Assembly: GCA_029204225.1 (NCBI GenBank)
Contig: CM055092.1
Span: forward strand, 26,000,122 to 26,064,121
Direction: 5' to 3'
From: Diphasiastrum complanatum
Lineage: Eukaryota > Streptophyta > Lycopodiopsida > Lycopodiales > Lycopodiaceae
Length of the DNA: 64,000 nt
Under the pieces are notes generated by a model. It did no database searches. It saw nothing but the letters and a program-made list of their open reading frames with translations, and was not told the origin of the DNA. Shown piece after piece: positions 11,429-23,486 of the stretch (positions within the stretch are counted from its first letter, which is position 1; every line of letters begins with the position of its first letter). The position numbers were made by a program, and so were the translations under genes.

Positions 11429-12012
11429 TTTAGAATGAATGCTCTTTTAAAAATCACAAAGATTTTTGAATTTTAAAAGATCTATGAAGTGGCCTAAAGC
11501 TTACTAGAATGCCTATAGGCTTGTCTCTATCAAACTAACACACAAGCTTGAATGATACTCAAAGATCTTACCAAAAATTTCTAGCTTTCACTCTCACAAA
11601 AAAAAATTGCTTTACACTTTTCTTAGAGATTTCACTTCAACTAAGGATCTGAACAAATCAGCCTCTTAGATCTGATCTTAGACTCTAAAAAGAAATGCTT
11701 CAATGATCCAAAACACTATTTGGTCATAGGCATTAGTTAGAATGAATCTAGATCAATACTATGCTTCAAAAAGCACCAAAAATGAACTAGTATTGTGATT
11801 TTGGGACCAAAAAACACAAAGTAACTTGAATTGAAAGTTGTTGTACGGTTTCACACGTGTGAAAAGTACATACACAGCCTCCAAGTCGTTTTGATCCAAA
11901 TGATTACAAGCTATCACTCTAGAAGAACTCGCCCTCACTAGTATTGGCCAAAAAACAAATTTTGCCAATGATCTTTACAAGATTTATGATTCAATGATCA
12001 CTCTCTTACTTA
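11429..12012 (-). other. 5' leader of copia unit C
   Basis: A full-length leader like that of unit A, with the TTTCACACGTGTGAAA palindrome near 11850. It differs from A by isolated substitutions such as GTTGTACGG for GCTGTACGG. Confidence 0.8.
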
Positions 12013-12024
12013 GCTCTGATACCA
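12013..12024 (-). promoter_or_regulatory. Primer-binding site of unit C
   Basis: TGGTATCAGAGC on the minus strand abuts the LTR3 end TTTATCA. Confidence 0.92.
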
Positions 12025-12886
12025 TGATAAATTTTACAGTTTTTAGGACAATAATGATTGTACTTTACAATCATAGAGAGTTATTGGTTGCTTAATCAAT
12101 GAATCTATCAAGTTCTACACATTAGATCTTGATCTAGATTCACTACACTTGGATTTAAGCAAGAGCAATGGATCAACACATCATTTTTTAGTGAGAGCGG
12201 CTTCACACGTGTGGAGTACTGTCCACTGTACGGCCTGCACCTGAAACAACAAGTACAATGATACTAGATAGCAATCATGCATAAAAATCACAAGACAAAT
12301 GACTAGAAATCTCACAAAAGTGTAGAGTGCAAAAGTCTCATCAATTTTCTTAGCAAAATGATGATCCTTTTATGGATCAAGTACATCCATGAGTCTGGTA
12401 CAGTCCAGCAGGCCTTCACACGTGTGAAGAGTGCCACATCACTCATATCTATCCATTTGATCCATCCTTGATCCTTATCCAATAGTTGACCTTCTAGAAT
12501 ATGACTAAAATCCAAAAAGCTAGTCTCCTAGAATATAGGAATATTCCCTACAAAATAGGATCTAAGGAAAATGGTCAACTCTTATCTTCTAGTACTCTAT
12601 ACACACATGTGAACATCCACTTGCCATGTGGGAGCATTTACTCATGCACATGCAAGGAAAAGCTAATTTGTAGGTGACTAGTCAACTTGACTAAAAACTA
12701 GTCATTTCATGTTCACACTAACTAGAATGATACAAAATCAATTTGGATATATACAAACATGAAAAGTACATCCTTTCACACATGGGAACATGCTCCACAC
12801 GTGTGAAATCATATCATCAACATATTCTAATGTTTGATCAATATTTACATGAACCAATGTCAAGTGAGAAGTGACAATTTTCAACA
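12025..12886 (-). repeat. LTR3 of family A, right end of the array
   Basis: A full 862-bp LTR that is the 5' LTR of unit C and the outer end of the array. The next bases (12887 on) belong to the LTR of element D, so this marks the insertion point. Confidence 0.93.
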
Positions 12887-12925
12887 CTTCACGACTGCTT
12901 CTCATTCGTGTATCGATTCTCATCA
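12887..12925 (+). repeat. 3' end of the 5' LTR of element D (remnant)
   Basis: These 39 bp end in CTCATCA and match 17866-17904 with a few substitutions. The terminus CATCA pairs with a TGATG start in the 3' LTR. Confidence 0.85.
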
Positions 12926-12926
12926 G

Positions 12927-12941
12927 TGGTATCAGAGCAGG
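12927..12941 (+). promoter_or_regulatory. Primer-binding site of element D
   Basis: TGGTATCAGAGCAGG, Met-tRNA type, one base after the LTR terminus. Confidence 0.88.
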
Positions 12942-13041
12942 TTCTCTTGTCATATTCTGACATAGCCAAGAAGCTATCAGATTCGGGAGGCCAAGCATTC
13001 AAACAATCAACCATCAACGAGAAAACAGACTCCAAGAAGCA

Positions 13042-16000
13042 ATGGCTTCAAGGAGCAGCATGCAAAGCAAGATCTGCACAATACTTGATTCTTCAAGATC
13101 TAACTTTCTAGCCTGGAAAGTTAAGACAAAACTGATATTCAAGGGCAAAGGACTCTTCCCTTGGATGGATGGCACATAAGAAATGCCTACGACAACAAGC
13201 AAGGAGCTGCACGAATGGAGGGAGAAAAACGACAAGGCAGTAGCCTTGCTATCATCTTCCATCGAAGATAGCCTCACACTTGACCTGACAACACTCTCCA
13301 AGGCTAAGAAGATGTGGGATGCATTGCTCACAAGATTTCAGACGAAATCAAGAAGTCAGATCATGATGCTGGAAGATCAGCTGACGAACCTACAGTGGGA
13401 TGGAAAGGACCTCACCTCTTTCGTAAGAAAGATGAAGGATATGTTTCTATCACTACATAACTCTGGAGCAAAAAATGCAATGTCAGTTGAGAAGCAGCTC
13501 ACATACCTGTTGAGAGCCTTACCCAGATCATTCCAGACAACGAGAACCCTGCTCGCGAAAGTCCCTACTATGGACCTCGAAAAGGCGATTGTCGAGATTC
13601 GAGAGGAAGTCGAGGCCAGAGAACATCTTGATCACAAAGGTGGTTATGACCAGCCCTCTATGGCAACAGAAAAAAATCAAAGAAACAATTTAAGCCTAAG
13701 AGGGAGTCAAATCAGAGGTAGGATCGCAACTAGCAAGTAACGGGAACAAGCAAAGGCAACTGGAAGAGCAAAGGGAGGTCGAAACAACAAGGTGCAGACT
13801 AGAAGACTTGTGTGAGATGCAGAAGAGACGTGCATACAGTTGATACATGTTGGCTCAATCCCAAGATTGAGTGTATCCATTGCCACAAGAAGGGACATGC
13901 AGCCATGGATTGCCGCCAGAACCCAAGAAACAAATCAGCACAACATAGAATAGACAGGAGAACAACAATAGTTCATCCTATGTCGAGGAGCCCGAGAGCT
14001 CAAAGATGGGTGAAGAAAGAACGAACAGAAATTGTTCGACCACCTACATCTGTGAAGAGGTGTGTGCAGCATCAACATCTGACACACACGAGGTGATCCT
14101 AGATTCAGGAGCCACCTCACACTTCATGACATCAAGATGAATCATGTCTGACTTCAGAAGTATAGATCCTTCAAGATTCATAGTTCTTGGAGATGGATCT
14201 AAACATCAAGTGAACAGTATTGGCTCACTATGGCTCACCACCAACGACAGAGACTGACAAATCGAAGATGTTTTATTCGTGCCAACTCTGCAGTAAGACT
14301 TGCTCTCTGTAGCAAGAATAGCAGATGCAGGGATGCGAGTGACGTTTTTTAATGAAGCATGCAATGTGATTGACGCCAGTACCAGTACTCTCATCACTCA
14401 AGGCAAAAGGAAAGGTAACCTATATCATCTGAAGGTACGCCTACTTGAAGATCAGTTGCATTAGACCCATGATGACTCGCCAGACACTCTGTGGCACAGA
14501 AGACTCTACCACATGAACTCAATGGCACTCTACCAAGCAAGTCATCATATAGCAATAACAGGGGTCAACATCTCGAATGCAACCAATTCGGCCACCTGTG
14601 ATGCATGTTTTCGGCAAGATGTCACGCACACCATTCATCAAAGACTCCTACAGAACGACAAAGATTCTGGAGCTGGTGCACTCTAACATCTGCGGGCCAT
14701 TCAATGTGATCTCAGTAGGAGGTTCAAAGTATTATATAACCTTCATTGATGACTATAGATAGCAAATTTGCCAGAGTATATTTTATTCAGAATAAATCTG
14801 AAACACGATAAATTCACAGAATATGTGAATTGGACTGAGAGATGTACAAACAACAAAGTGAAGCAGATCAGAATAGATCGAGGTGGCGAATATATCTTGA
14901 ATTGCTTCATTGACTTCTACAATGATCGTGGCATCATTCATAGAAGAACTGTAGCCTACACACCACATCACAATGGTGTTGTTGAACGAAAGAATAGGAC
15001 CCTAATGGAAGCAGCCAGATGCATGATGGCCTATTCGAAAGCTCCAAGGGCACTGTGGGCTGAAGCAGTAGTTACAGCCGCATACATCCAGAACAGGACA
15101 TGCAAGTCTGGTGTTCCTCACACGACACCACATGAGCTATGGTGGGGTAGAAAACCCAACCTGTCTCACGTCAGAATCTTTGGCTGTGCAGCATATGCAC
15201 ATATTTCTGATAAGCTTTGAAAGAAGCTTGATGAGAAAGCCGAGCAAGGATTTTTAGTAGGTTATGACAATTATTCATCATACTACAGAATCTACATGCC
15301 AGACATGAACACTGTGAAAACAGTGAGGGATGTCAAACTCGACGAGAGCAGGACAATGGCCAACGACGATCCTGTCACTCATAAGCACAAGATTGTCAAA
15401 TGCAAATGGGTCTTCAAGATCAAATACGGACCAGATGGGAATGTGACAAAATACAAGGCAAGACTGGTAGCAAAGGGTTTCTCTCAGAGATACGGTATTG
15501 ACTACTCTGAAACCTCCTCTCCTATCGTCAAACATTTGTCCCTACATTTGTTATTTGCGTATGCAGTAGCTTATGACCTCAGGATCCACGTTGTGGATGA
15601 GAAGACAGCCTTCTTGCATGGCAAATTTGACGAAAAAATCTATATGGATCAACCCTTAGGATTTGTCTCGAATTTACTTCATGACTATGTATGCAGAATG
15701 CATAGAAGCATCTGCGGTCTGAAACAATCAGCCCGACAATGGTACAAGAAGAAAGATCAAGTCTTGAAATTATTAGGATTCAAGCCTCTACTGGCTGACT
15801 CTAATGTATATGTCAGAGTTACAGATGGGCAGATCATCATAGTGGCTGTATATGTGGATGACACTCTGATACTTTGCAAGAGTGAATAGCTAATTGCTGA
15901 AGTAAAGATAGACATCTCGAAACATTTCGAGATCGTGGATCTGGGAGAGGCCAGGTGTTACCTAGGCTTACAAATTGAAAGAGATTATGAGGGAGGTAAG

Positions 16001-17233
16001 TTATACCTTCACAAGTCCAGATACACCCAGAAGATCCTAGAGGACTTTGGGAGGCTAAACTGCAAAGGAGCAGACACTCCAATGCTCGCAGGGATGGTGC
16101 TGACAAATGATGATTGTCCAAAGACTGAGGCGGAGAGAGAACAAATCAGACTCACACCTTATAGGAAGCTGATAGGATCACTGACGTACCTTGCAGACAA
16201 CACACGTCCTGATATTGCTTATGCAGTATTCAGGATGAGCCAATTCTGCACAAATCCAGGCTCGACACATTAGAAGATGGCGAAATGAATTTTGCAATAT
16301 CTTCAATTAACGAGAGATTATGGCTTGTGTTATTGTTGTGGTACAAGTTTCACGATACTTTCCTACAGCAATGCTAGCTGGGCCTCTCTCAAGGATGACT
16401 GTAAAAGCATCTCAGGAGGATGCACCATTGCATCAGGAGCAGTAGTTTTTTGGGTCAGCAAGAAGCAGACCGTTGTAGTCCAGTCATCCTGTGAAGCAGA
16501 ATACGTAGCAGTAGCGAAGATGGCCAATGAAATAATTTGGCTAAGGCAGTTCCTGGACAAATTGGACGAAACAAGGAACGAGCCTCTGGTCTTGCAGATG
16601 GACAACACCTCTGCAATACACCTGATGAAAGATTCCATGTTCCATTCCAGAATGAAGAACATTGCGATCAAGTACCACTTGATCAGGAATCTAATTGAAA
16701 AGAAGATGATGCAGACCACTTTCATAGGAACGAAAGACATGGTTGCTGACATCTTCACCAAAGCCCTGGACAAAGGACTCTTTGAGAGACAAAGGAGCAG
16801 TCTCGGGATCGTAAAGCTATCATGCTTTGAGAGGGAGCTGAAGAAACACAATGTTTCTAATTACAAAGCCTTGCTAGCTTTCAGCCCTCCACCTGACGAA
16901 GATGTTTGCGAACTCGAAAATCTGGAGACACAAAACACGAAAAGTTTCACGAACACGAAAGTCAAAGGAAACGAAGACGAACAGTTTGCGAACACAAAAG
17001 TCAAAGGAGACAAAGATGAATGGTTCGCGAACACAAAAGATTCACAAACGAGAATTTTTTGCGGTCTAGCACGAGAGAAAGAAAAACGAGCTAAACAAAA
17101 CCAACGGTGGAAACGAAACCAACGACGTGACACGAAAAATGTCTCAAAATCTATTTCGCCCTCACGCTCCGAAGAGTACCCGAAAAGATCACGCAAGTGT
17201 TCAGAAGCACAGAAATATGACTTGATGGCATGA
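13042..17233 (+). pseudogene. Copia gag-pol of element D, multiply interrupted
   Basis: The frame starts at ATG 13042 (MASRSSMQSK…) and hits an in-frame TAA at 13177. It then continues as Gag (13183-13740), a zinc knuckle CIHCHKKGHAAMDC near 13880-13920, protease ILDSGATSHFM near 14100, an integrase core with DRGGEY and VVERKNR (14768-15220), RT (15296-15889, catalytic YVDD kept near 15850) and RNase H (15935-16830, with SSCEAEYVAV and ADIFTKAL). Internal stops fall in gag, protease, integrase, at the end of RT (15887) and before RNase H. After RNase H the frame runs on through a lysine-rich tail to 17233, unusually long for copia. It cannot make a functional polyprotein. Confidence 0.9.
16952..17040 (+). 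repeat. 39-bp tandem repeat in the C-terminal tail of D pol
   Basis: Units start at 16952, 16991 and 17030 (two full and one partial), each 39 bp, encoding NTKVKGxxDExFA. The length is a multiple of three, so the frame is kept. Confidence 0.8.
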
Positions 17234-17904
17234 TGTCAGCAGATACTCCCTAGGTCGTGGCTAATCTGCCACTCTTGTAATTCCTTGGTTAGTTGTAGAT
17301 GCTTAATCACTCTAATCTTACATTTACAAAGAGAGACTGTACTTACTAGATCATACTTGACATATAGACAAGAACATAATACACACATAGTGTAATACAG
17401 AAGTAGTCTAATGCTAGCAAGCAATCAAGACGAAATACAGAATACATGTCTGCCTGTGTGCAAAGACAATTCTGTCTAGGATCAAAAGATCCAACTGTCC
17501 ACTAGTGAAGCGAGACTATTACTCGTGAGAGAACCGTGTTTTTCCCATGCCAATGCACTACGTGAATTTGCATGAAGTGCTTGAAAAAATCAGAGAAAAG
17601 TCAATATAGATTATTTTCTTGTTGCACATGATCTTGAATGCAAATGCATATGCTGTTATTTTGTATGTCTGAGTTTTTCTTGTTCATTTAAATTCCGCAC
17701 CCTGGTTGAAACTATGTTGAATGCTACATTAATTTTATAAACGTAGATCAGTAGTGCCTGACTATATTCTGGAGGATTGTAGGAGTGATCCAGATGGCAG
17801 TGTCTAGTGGTCACATATGAACTCCATCCGAGTCTTGCAAGAGGATCGCGGTTGCTTCGTGAAAGATTCGCAACTGCTTCTTATTCGTGTATCAATTCTC
17901 ATCA
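17231..17904 (+). repeat. 3' LTR of element D
   Basis: It begins TGATGTCAGCAG (17231; a second TGATG at 17223 is the alternative) and ends TTCTCATCA, giving a 5-bp terminal inverted repeat TGATG/CATCA. It ends where the similarity to the 5' remnant ends. The start is less certain than the end. Confidence 0.78.
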
Positions 17905-18079
17905 TATACCATTTTAGATCCAGTTCACTTCTGCAATTATGTTCTCATATTTTTCACATATAGCACAAATCTGGTCAATGAGATAGTCCATTCTACTGAT
18001 AACTTCTATTTTTAGACACTCTCAAAATTTACTTTACGAAGTTCTACAATACCATCATTGAGATACAATACTCAACAGT
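17905..18079. other. Flank of element D, no feature seen
   Basis: AT-rich sequence with no frame, LTR terminus or clear repeat that I can identify. Confidence 0.5.
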
Positions 18080-18350
18080 CAGTTGGTTGTCATCTCGACT
18101 GAGTCAGTTGGTTGGCATCTCAACCGAGTCACCTGTTCAGCATCTCGACCGAGTCAGTTGGTTGGCATTTCGATCGATTCAGTTGGCCGACTAAGTCATT
18201 TGGTTGGCATCTCGAATGAGTCCTTGGTTGGCTTCTCGACCAAGTCATTTGGTCAACATCTCAACCGAGTCACCTGGCTAACATCTCGACTGAGCCTTTT
18301 ACTTGAGATCTCGACTGAGCCTGTTACTTGAGATCTCGATCGAGCCGCTT
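18080..18350 (+). repeat. Degenerate minisatellite, core CATCTCGACCGAGTCA
   Basis: About ten diverged units of roughly 20-30 bp each carry a version of GTTGGCATCTCGACCGAGTCA. The core CTCGACCGAG is nearly self-complementary, and the variant CTCGATCGAG (about 18342) is a perfect palindrome. The frame at 18083-18331 is only the repeat translated. Confidence 0.8.
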
Positions 18351-18814
18351 TCGAATCTTCTGGCAAATGATTTCTGGCGATCTTCAAGCTCCCATCACCG
18401 ATTTTGGCGCTCTTGCATTCAATCAATCCATGCTCTCACACACACACTCCGTTTCTCATGTGTCATCTTCCACTATTACAAAACAATGGAGAGCGCCATC
18501 AAACATCATCTTTGAAAGAAACCTAAAACTGCTAGAAATCAAGAAATCCATTTCAACTATTTGCACATAGCCGCACTAGGGGGTAGTGCAGCTGGAGCGC
18601 TCGTCAAGCTCTAGTTTGACTATTGTGAACTACATTCCCCATTCCAAACCATTGTTTCCATACCGACACCATTTTCCAACACTTTAATTTCATAGCCATA
18701 ATTTTCCACTCCATTCTCAACCAAAACTTGAGCTCCGTTTTTAGCCAAGTCCCTCCACCTTCATTTTTGCCCGAGTGCCATCGTTTATGTCTATTCCAAA
18801 TCTCAGCTTTGGAC

Positions 18815-18955
18815 CACGTGTCTCCGTCACCATCTCGACCGCGTGTTTCCGTCACCATCTCGACCACGTGTCTCCATCACCATCTCAACCGAGCCTCCCA
18901 TCACCATCTCGATCGAGCCAAGCCCCACTAGAACTCTGTTACAAATCTCGACCGA
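18815..18955 (+). repeat. Second minisatellite block with the same core
   Basis: Units of about 27 bp of the type GTGTCTCCGTCACCATCTCGACC carry the core CATCTCGACCGAG seen at 18080-18350 with a different spacer (CGTGT(C/T)TCC in place of AGTTGGTTGG). Between the blocks (18351-18814) I see only broken frames. Confidence 0.75.
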
Positions 18956-18989
18956 GCCCTATTTTCCAGAGAGCGCTTCTACCAGTTTC

Positions 18990-21900
18990 CAGTCATGTCT
19001 TCCCACTAGTCCTCTATCTCTGATGACCCAGATGACAATAAGATCGATATCCAAATGGATAAGCTAGATCTTACAGAGATGACAACCTGATACTAGCAGG
19101 CCAACCAGTTCCTCACTCAGATGAGTTCCATATCCCTGTTTTGATTGGATATTAGAGTCCATACTTGTTACACATGGCGTATGCAAACTATAACACCATT
19201 GCAAGGTCATGCCAGTTCATAGTTCCTCCCAGCAGGAACTATGTGTACAACATATCTCTTTCTGAAACAGATTTTCACACTTTCGGCTTTCGTCGAGGAC
19301 CGAATGCAGTTACCAAGACATTGCAAAAGAGTGAGACAACAACATACTTCAAGTTCATAGATCCATCTGTTGACAAGTGGAAGAGCGAGGATGAGTATCG
19401 GTTGGATGCCATCAATGATCAGGCTCTAGCTGCTGCTTGTGCTTACTTAACTAAGTACACCCAGCATTACAAAACCAAGATCCTTCGAATACCGATGTCC
19501 CTGTTCCACATGCTAGCAGATTCATGACTGCACGGCCAGAATCTTTATGATTGGGCCCAGTTTGCTTTGAATTGCCTTTATGATTGTATTAAGAACAAGC
19601 AACTCTCAACCCTGCTTGGTTATATGTCACTCTCCAGTAGATGAACAATGGACAAAGACTCCGAGAGCTATTGCAAGTGGCAGACAAGGCTTGGAGCATA
19701 CCAAGTCAGTCCACGAAGTCCAAGTGGTCTCGAGCATAGACATCGTCACCACAAGGGCCAGCTCCAAAAAGACCAAATATGAGTATCATGAAGTTGATGG
19801 TAAAAAAACAGCCGACACCACCGGCCTCACAACAAGATCTAGTAGCTGAGGGATATTTGGCAACAAAAGAGGCCGATACATCCAAGGCCAAGCTGTCTAA
19901 AACACGCCAACAAAGGACAAAAACCAAGCTGATGGCAAAGAAGGAATCTCCAGATGCAACGACATCAGATGAGTCATAATCTGAGGGAGAGCAACTCAAG
20001 AGGAAACCACGAGCCACGAGCCAGGCCATACAATCTCATTTGGCATCCTCGAGCTCAATGGGCTCCCAAGATAGAAGCTCAACATCAGAACAGCATCACA
20101 GCAACACTCCTCACCCACACACATCATCGACGAGAGTGATGGAACAGCCACATATAGACCAATAGACACTAGCATGGACTCACAAGCTGTCCAACCAGAC
20201 ACGGTGACAACTCCCCCTATGCAACTTACAACATCGACGCCACCAGCTTCACCAAAGGCACAAGTTTTGGGAGGGGAGGGGAGATGGGAATGTCATTCCC
20301 TAGGATATGGCGGTAGATCAGCAAACACAGGGCCATCAAGTCTATATCCTTATGGACGCGTCCACATATTTCACGGTTGTGGACCTGATGGAGATAAGCG
20401 ATGATAGAGACAACAAAGATCAGTCAGAAAAAATTCAAAACCCACTAGCTAAGGCCACCACCACCATCCTCACCACTCCACGCATCATTCCCACATCCAC
20501 CATTTTGACCACCACCACATCTCTACTAACGTCATTTCTCCATCTTTGTCATTGCCACCTTCACTTCCTCATCAACGTATAGTTTTTGGACTAACACCAC
20601 TCACCCATATCCCTAATTAGTATCCAACCATCTCTAACCCTGAAGAGCTATCAGAAACAACAAAATGGTTGATGATCAGCCTGTCCGACACTAGCTACCA
20701 CATGCATTGGTTGGTAAGCCAACAATAGGTGCTGAAGAATAAGGTCAAACATCAGGACCAAACAATCGCCCAGCCAAAAAAAAAGTTAATAAAAGAAAAA
20801 GAAAAAGAGACAGAAGAGATGAAAGCCGCGATGGCCAGACAGATAATAGAGTTGAAAGAGGTCCAACAACAACTTGAGCACCAGATGACCCAGATCGACC
20901 AATCATGAGATGGATCATCTAGTGCAATGACAGTTGATGCCCTTGTCGTCAAGCCCGAGGATATACTAGGAAAGAGAAACTGAAAAGAGAAATTATAAGA
21001 ACGCTGCGGCAAAGCAGACGAAGATCATTCTCGAGTCCCAGAAGCAGTTAGAGAAAATTGATGAAGGCCCTGCAGCAAGTCTTGGACAAAGTGAACTAGC
21101 TCTAGAACATGGCGTGTAAGGCCCAAGCGGTAATCTCCGATAATAAACCAAGGGACGATAACAAAGATGATGGAGCAGACAATAATGACGGGAAATCCAA
21201 CAGAAGGATGGTAGTTCGGGTTTGGATGGCCAAAGAACTAAGGCTGTTTTTTGAGCTTTTCCTCTTTCCCCTCCTACCTTCAAACCTCCTACTTATTCTG
21301 CTTTTAATTTTTTTCAAAACTTTCATTCCTACTTATCCCATTTCTTCACCTTCCTCCTTTCAGCCTCTTCCTAGTCGACTTTTGAGACCCTCTCAAGGAC
21401 CTGTTGAGACATACAAGGCCCGACGAGATGAGTTTTTAAAACAACTCAGTTCTTCCGGTGAGACATATAATTTGTTGAATCTGGTTCCTCCTAAACCAGT
21501 CATTCCCATGCCTCTCTCTCCGGATCACACCATCCATGACCTCCCATAACTAACACTAACATTGGTGGTGATGAAGACTTCATGGTTGATTTACCAGAAA
21601 CATGCAAATTCTCGCCCAGACTTGTGGATGGAGAGGAAGATGACCCTTCCACAAGCAAGCAGACAAAAGAGAGTGATATGGACACTAAGGCCCTAGATGA
21701 TTACATGGCGAATCCACCTTAGCAACGAAGAGCAGTCTCACCTGTCAGGCCAAGAAACAATATGACAGACACCAGAGAATCCGAGAGATTCGAAAGAAAA
21801 TATCCACGCAATAGGAGGGACGGCCGAGAAGAGATCGATCAAAGCCAGTACTACACACGGGCTGAGATCATTGCTGTGCTGCAACCATAGCCTGAGTGAC

Positions 21901-22343
21901 GGAATAAAATCCTAAAGGATAGCAGGCAGTTGCAAGAATATCTGAAGGTGCCAACATGGAAAAGAATCGATCCTTTTTATATGCCGATTAGACAAAGAAA
22001 TCCCTGGCCAACAGAGCAACCGTGGGTCGAAGTGGTGAACTGGCCAGTGATCCCAGAAATTTCAGATAGCACATCAATAGATGATCTAAGCTTTCAATTG
22101 CTGGATTTTGGGGACAAATATAAATCTAACGCTGATCTGTGCATAAGGGAAAGTGCCAAATATTGTCGATCAATGGCCTTTCTGATGCATCAAGAGTGTT
22201 TTTGGGATCGTGGATTAGATCCAATTCGGATCAATCCCAACGTGGTTCTCCAGTCTGAGGACGATCATGATAGCCTTTATGTCCTCCCGGTACATTACAA
22301 TGATAGAAGAATGGCTAGACTTTGGCTCTATCGAGAAGTGTGA
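18990..22343 (+). pseudogene. Decayed frame of unknown family next to a gypsy-type LTR (acc1)
   Basis: I do not recognise this protein. Open stretches in order are: 19165-19527, with the motif W(K/T)xx(D/E)xYxLDAI followed by an Ala-rich helix; a charged, Pro/Ser-rich stretch to about 20600; a coiled-coil-like Lys/Glu/Gln run near 20740-20910; and 21930-22343 with a Trp/Pro-rich segment (PFYMPIRQRNPWP). Stops and frameshifts separate all of them, and 21560-21930 is open apart from isolated stops. It ends about 165 bp before the LTR at 22508, on the LTR's coding strand. The minus-strand frame at 34990-38140 shows the same order before the same LTR family, so I infer one gene-like module carried by the LTR element. 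It could be a captured host gene or an accessory retroelement ORF. No catalytic motif is visible. Confidence 0.5.
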
Positions 22344-22795
22344 GAGTACCTGGGGCTACTTTCCTTCGAAAGCAAGCTCCGCTTCCAAGTATTTGAAGCC
22401 TTGGGAAAAAAGATGAGCGAGTGGAAACAGACTACAAGGCGATGAGGCAAGCAGGACTCCCAGGAGGTTCTCAAGCGGGCTGGGATGTAGAGGCCATTGA
22501 GAGATCTTGTTGGAGGGTGTGCGGATCCCAAGGCAACCCTAACTTTAGCTAATAAGTGAGAGGGATTTGGAGTCCAACCCGATGATCACATAGTTTATTG
22601 ATTAGTTAGAAAGTCAATAAAAGGACTTTAGGCCTTTTTGCGGGACTTTTCATGTTGCAGGGCCTAAATGTCAAGTTAGCGAATAAAGTTGGATTTCCCT
22701 CCAATTTGCATGGTTCCCACTCTTTTTTGAATTTGAATAATTAGGGAGGCAGAAATGGACCAATAGGATTCAGAGGCCAAGGTCCTCCTCTCTAC

Positions 22796-22804
22796 TATAA
22801 AAAG
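22796..22804 (+). promoter_or_regulatory. TATA box in the gypsy-type LTR
   Basis: TATAAAAAG in the context CTCTCTACTATAAAAAGAGACC. It is conserved in the inverted copy at 34664-34672. It sets the LTR orientation as plus. Confidence 0.72.
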
Positions 22805-22975
22805 AGACCAACTCGAGTTCTCATTTCAATGAAGCAGATTGGTTCTCTTCAGAAATGGATTGATGAATGTCCTTGATCTCTATTACTTTTCCTCCATCTC
22901 TCATGCTTTCTTTGGTTTTTGCTCATTGGTTTTTGTTGGATCTGATTGTTATTGGGATTGTATGTTATTATACTT

Positions 22976-23229
<254 letters not shown>

Positions 23230-23471
23230 AAGAGTAAGCTATCTTTGCTGTGGACGCGTAGTGTTAATGGATCGTAGAGTTAATGGATGTAGTGTTAATG
23301 GATGTTAGAGTTAGATGTGGATCTTCCATTCAAGCTAAAATGTAAACTATACTATGGCTCTCATGGGAACAAACCTACGTGTGACAACTAACTTCTTCTC
23401 TTGATGCTAGATTGACTAGATCGTGGTTTGAGGTTAGGCAAGGAAAGAAACCCACTACAGATCTCCAATTT

Positions 23472-23486
23472 TGGTGCCGTTTCTGG
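23472..23486 (+). promoter_or_regulatory. Probable gypsy primer-binding site
   Basis: TGGTGCCGTTTCTGG a few bases after the LTR end resembles the TGGCGCCGTTGCCGGGG site of plant Athila/Tat-type Ty3/gypsy elements. Several substitutions separate it from that site, so it is a likely but decayed PBS. Confidence 0.65.

Larger units (their letters stand above)
1..12886 (-). mobile_element. Tandem LTR-sharing Ty1/copia array (family A)
   Basis: Three family A units lie head to tail on the minus strand with one LTR between neighbours instead of two. From the left edge the order is partial gag, leader, LTR1, gag-pol, leader, LTR2, gag-pol, leader, LTR3. The repeat unit is 5452 bp, measured from LTR start to LTR start in the plus-strand copy N. 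The middle unit is 5343 bp because of a 109-bp deletion, and the right unit is 5450 bp because of a 2-bp deletion, so the arithmetic closes exactly. The right end lies in the 5' LTR of element D. The left end is outside the window, so a target duplication cannot be tested. Confidence 0.93.
12887..17904 (+). mobile_element. Degenerate copia element D, interrupted in its 5' LTR
   Basis: A plus-strand copia element bounded on the left by a 39-bp 5' LTR remnant and on the right by its 3' LTR. The two ends match over ATTCGTGTATC(G/A)ATTCTCATCA. The rest of the 5' LTR is not in the window, because the family A array begins inside it. The many stops in the coding region show D is much older than the array. 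Confidence 0.88.

Noticed and set aside
12927-12941. tRNA-like sequence at each TGGTATCAGAGC
   Set aside because: These are primer-binding sites complementary to the tRNA 3' end; no cloverleaf follows.
18080-18955. CRISPR-like repeat-spacer pattern
   Set aside because: Repeats are degenerate, spacers are also repeated, and the context is a plant genome; this is a minisatellite.
21109-21549. Frame with a Leu/Phe-rich, membrane-like stretch
   Set aside because: It crosses the frame of the acc1 remnant, and the hydrophobic run has no signal or topology context; it is more likely a decayed stretch.
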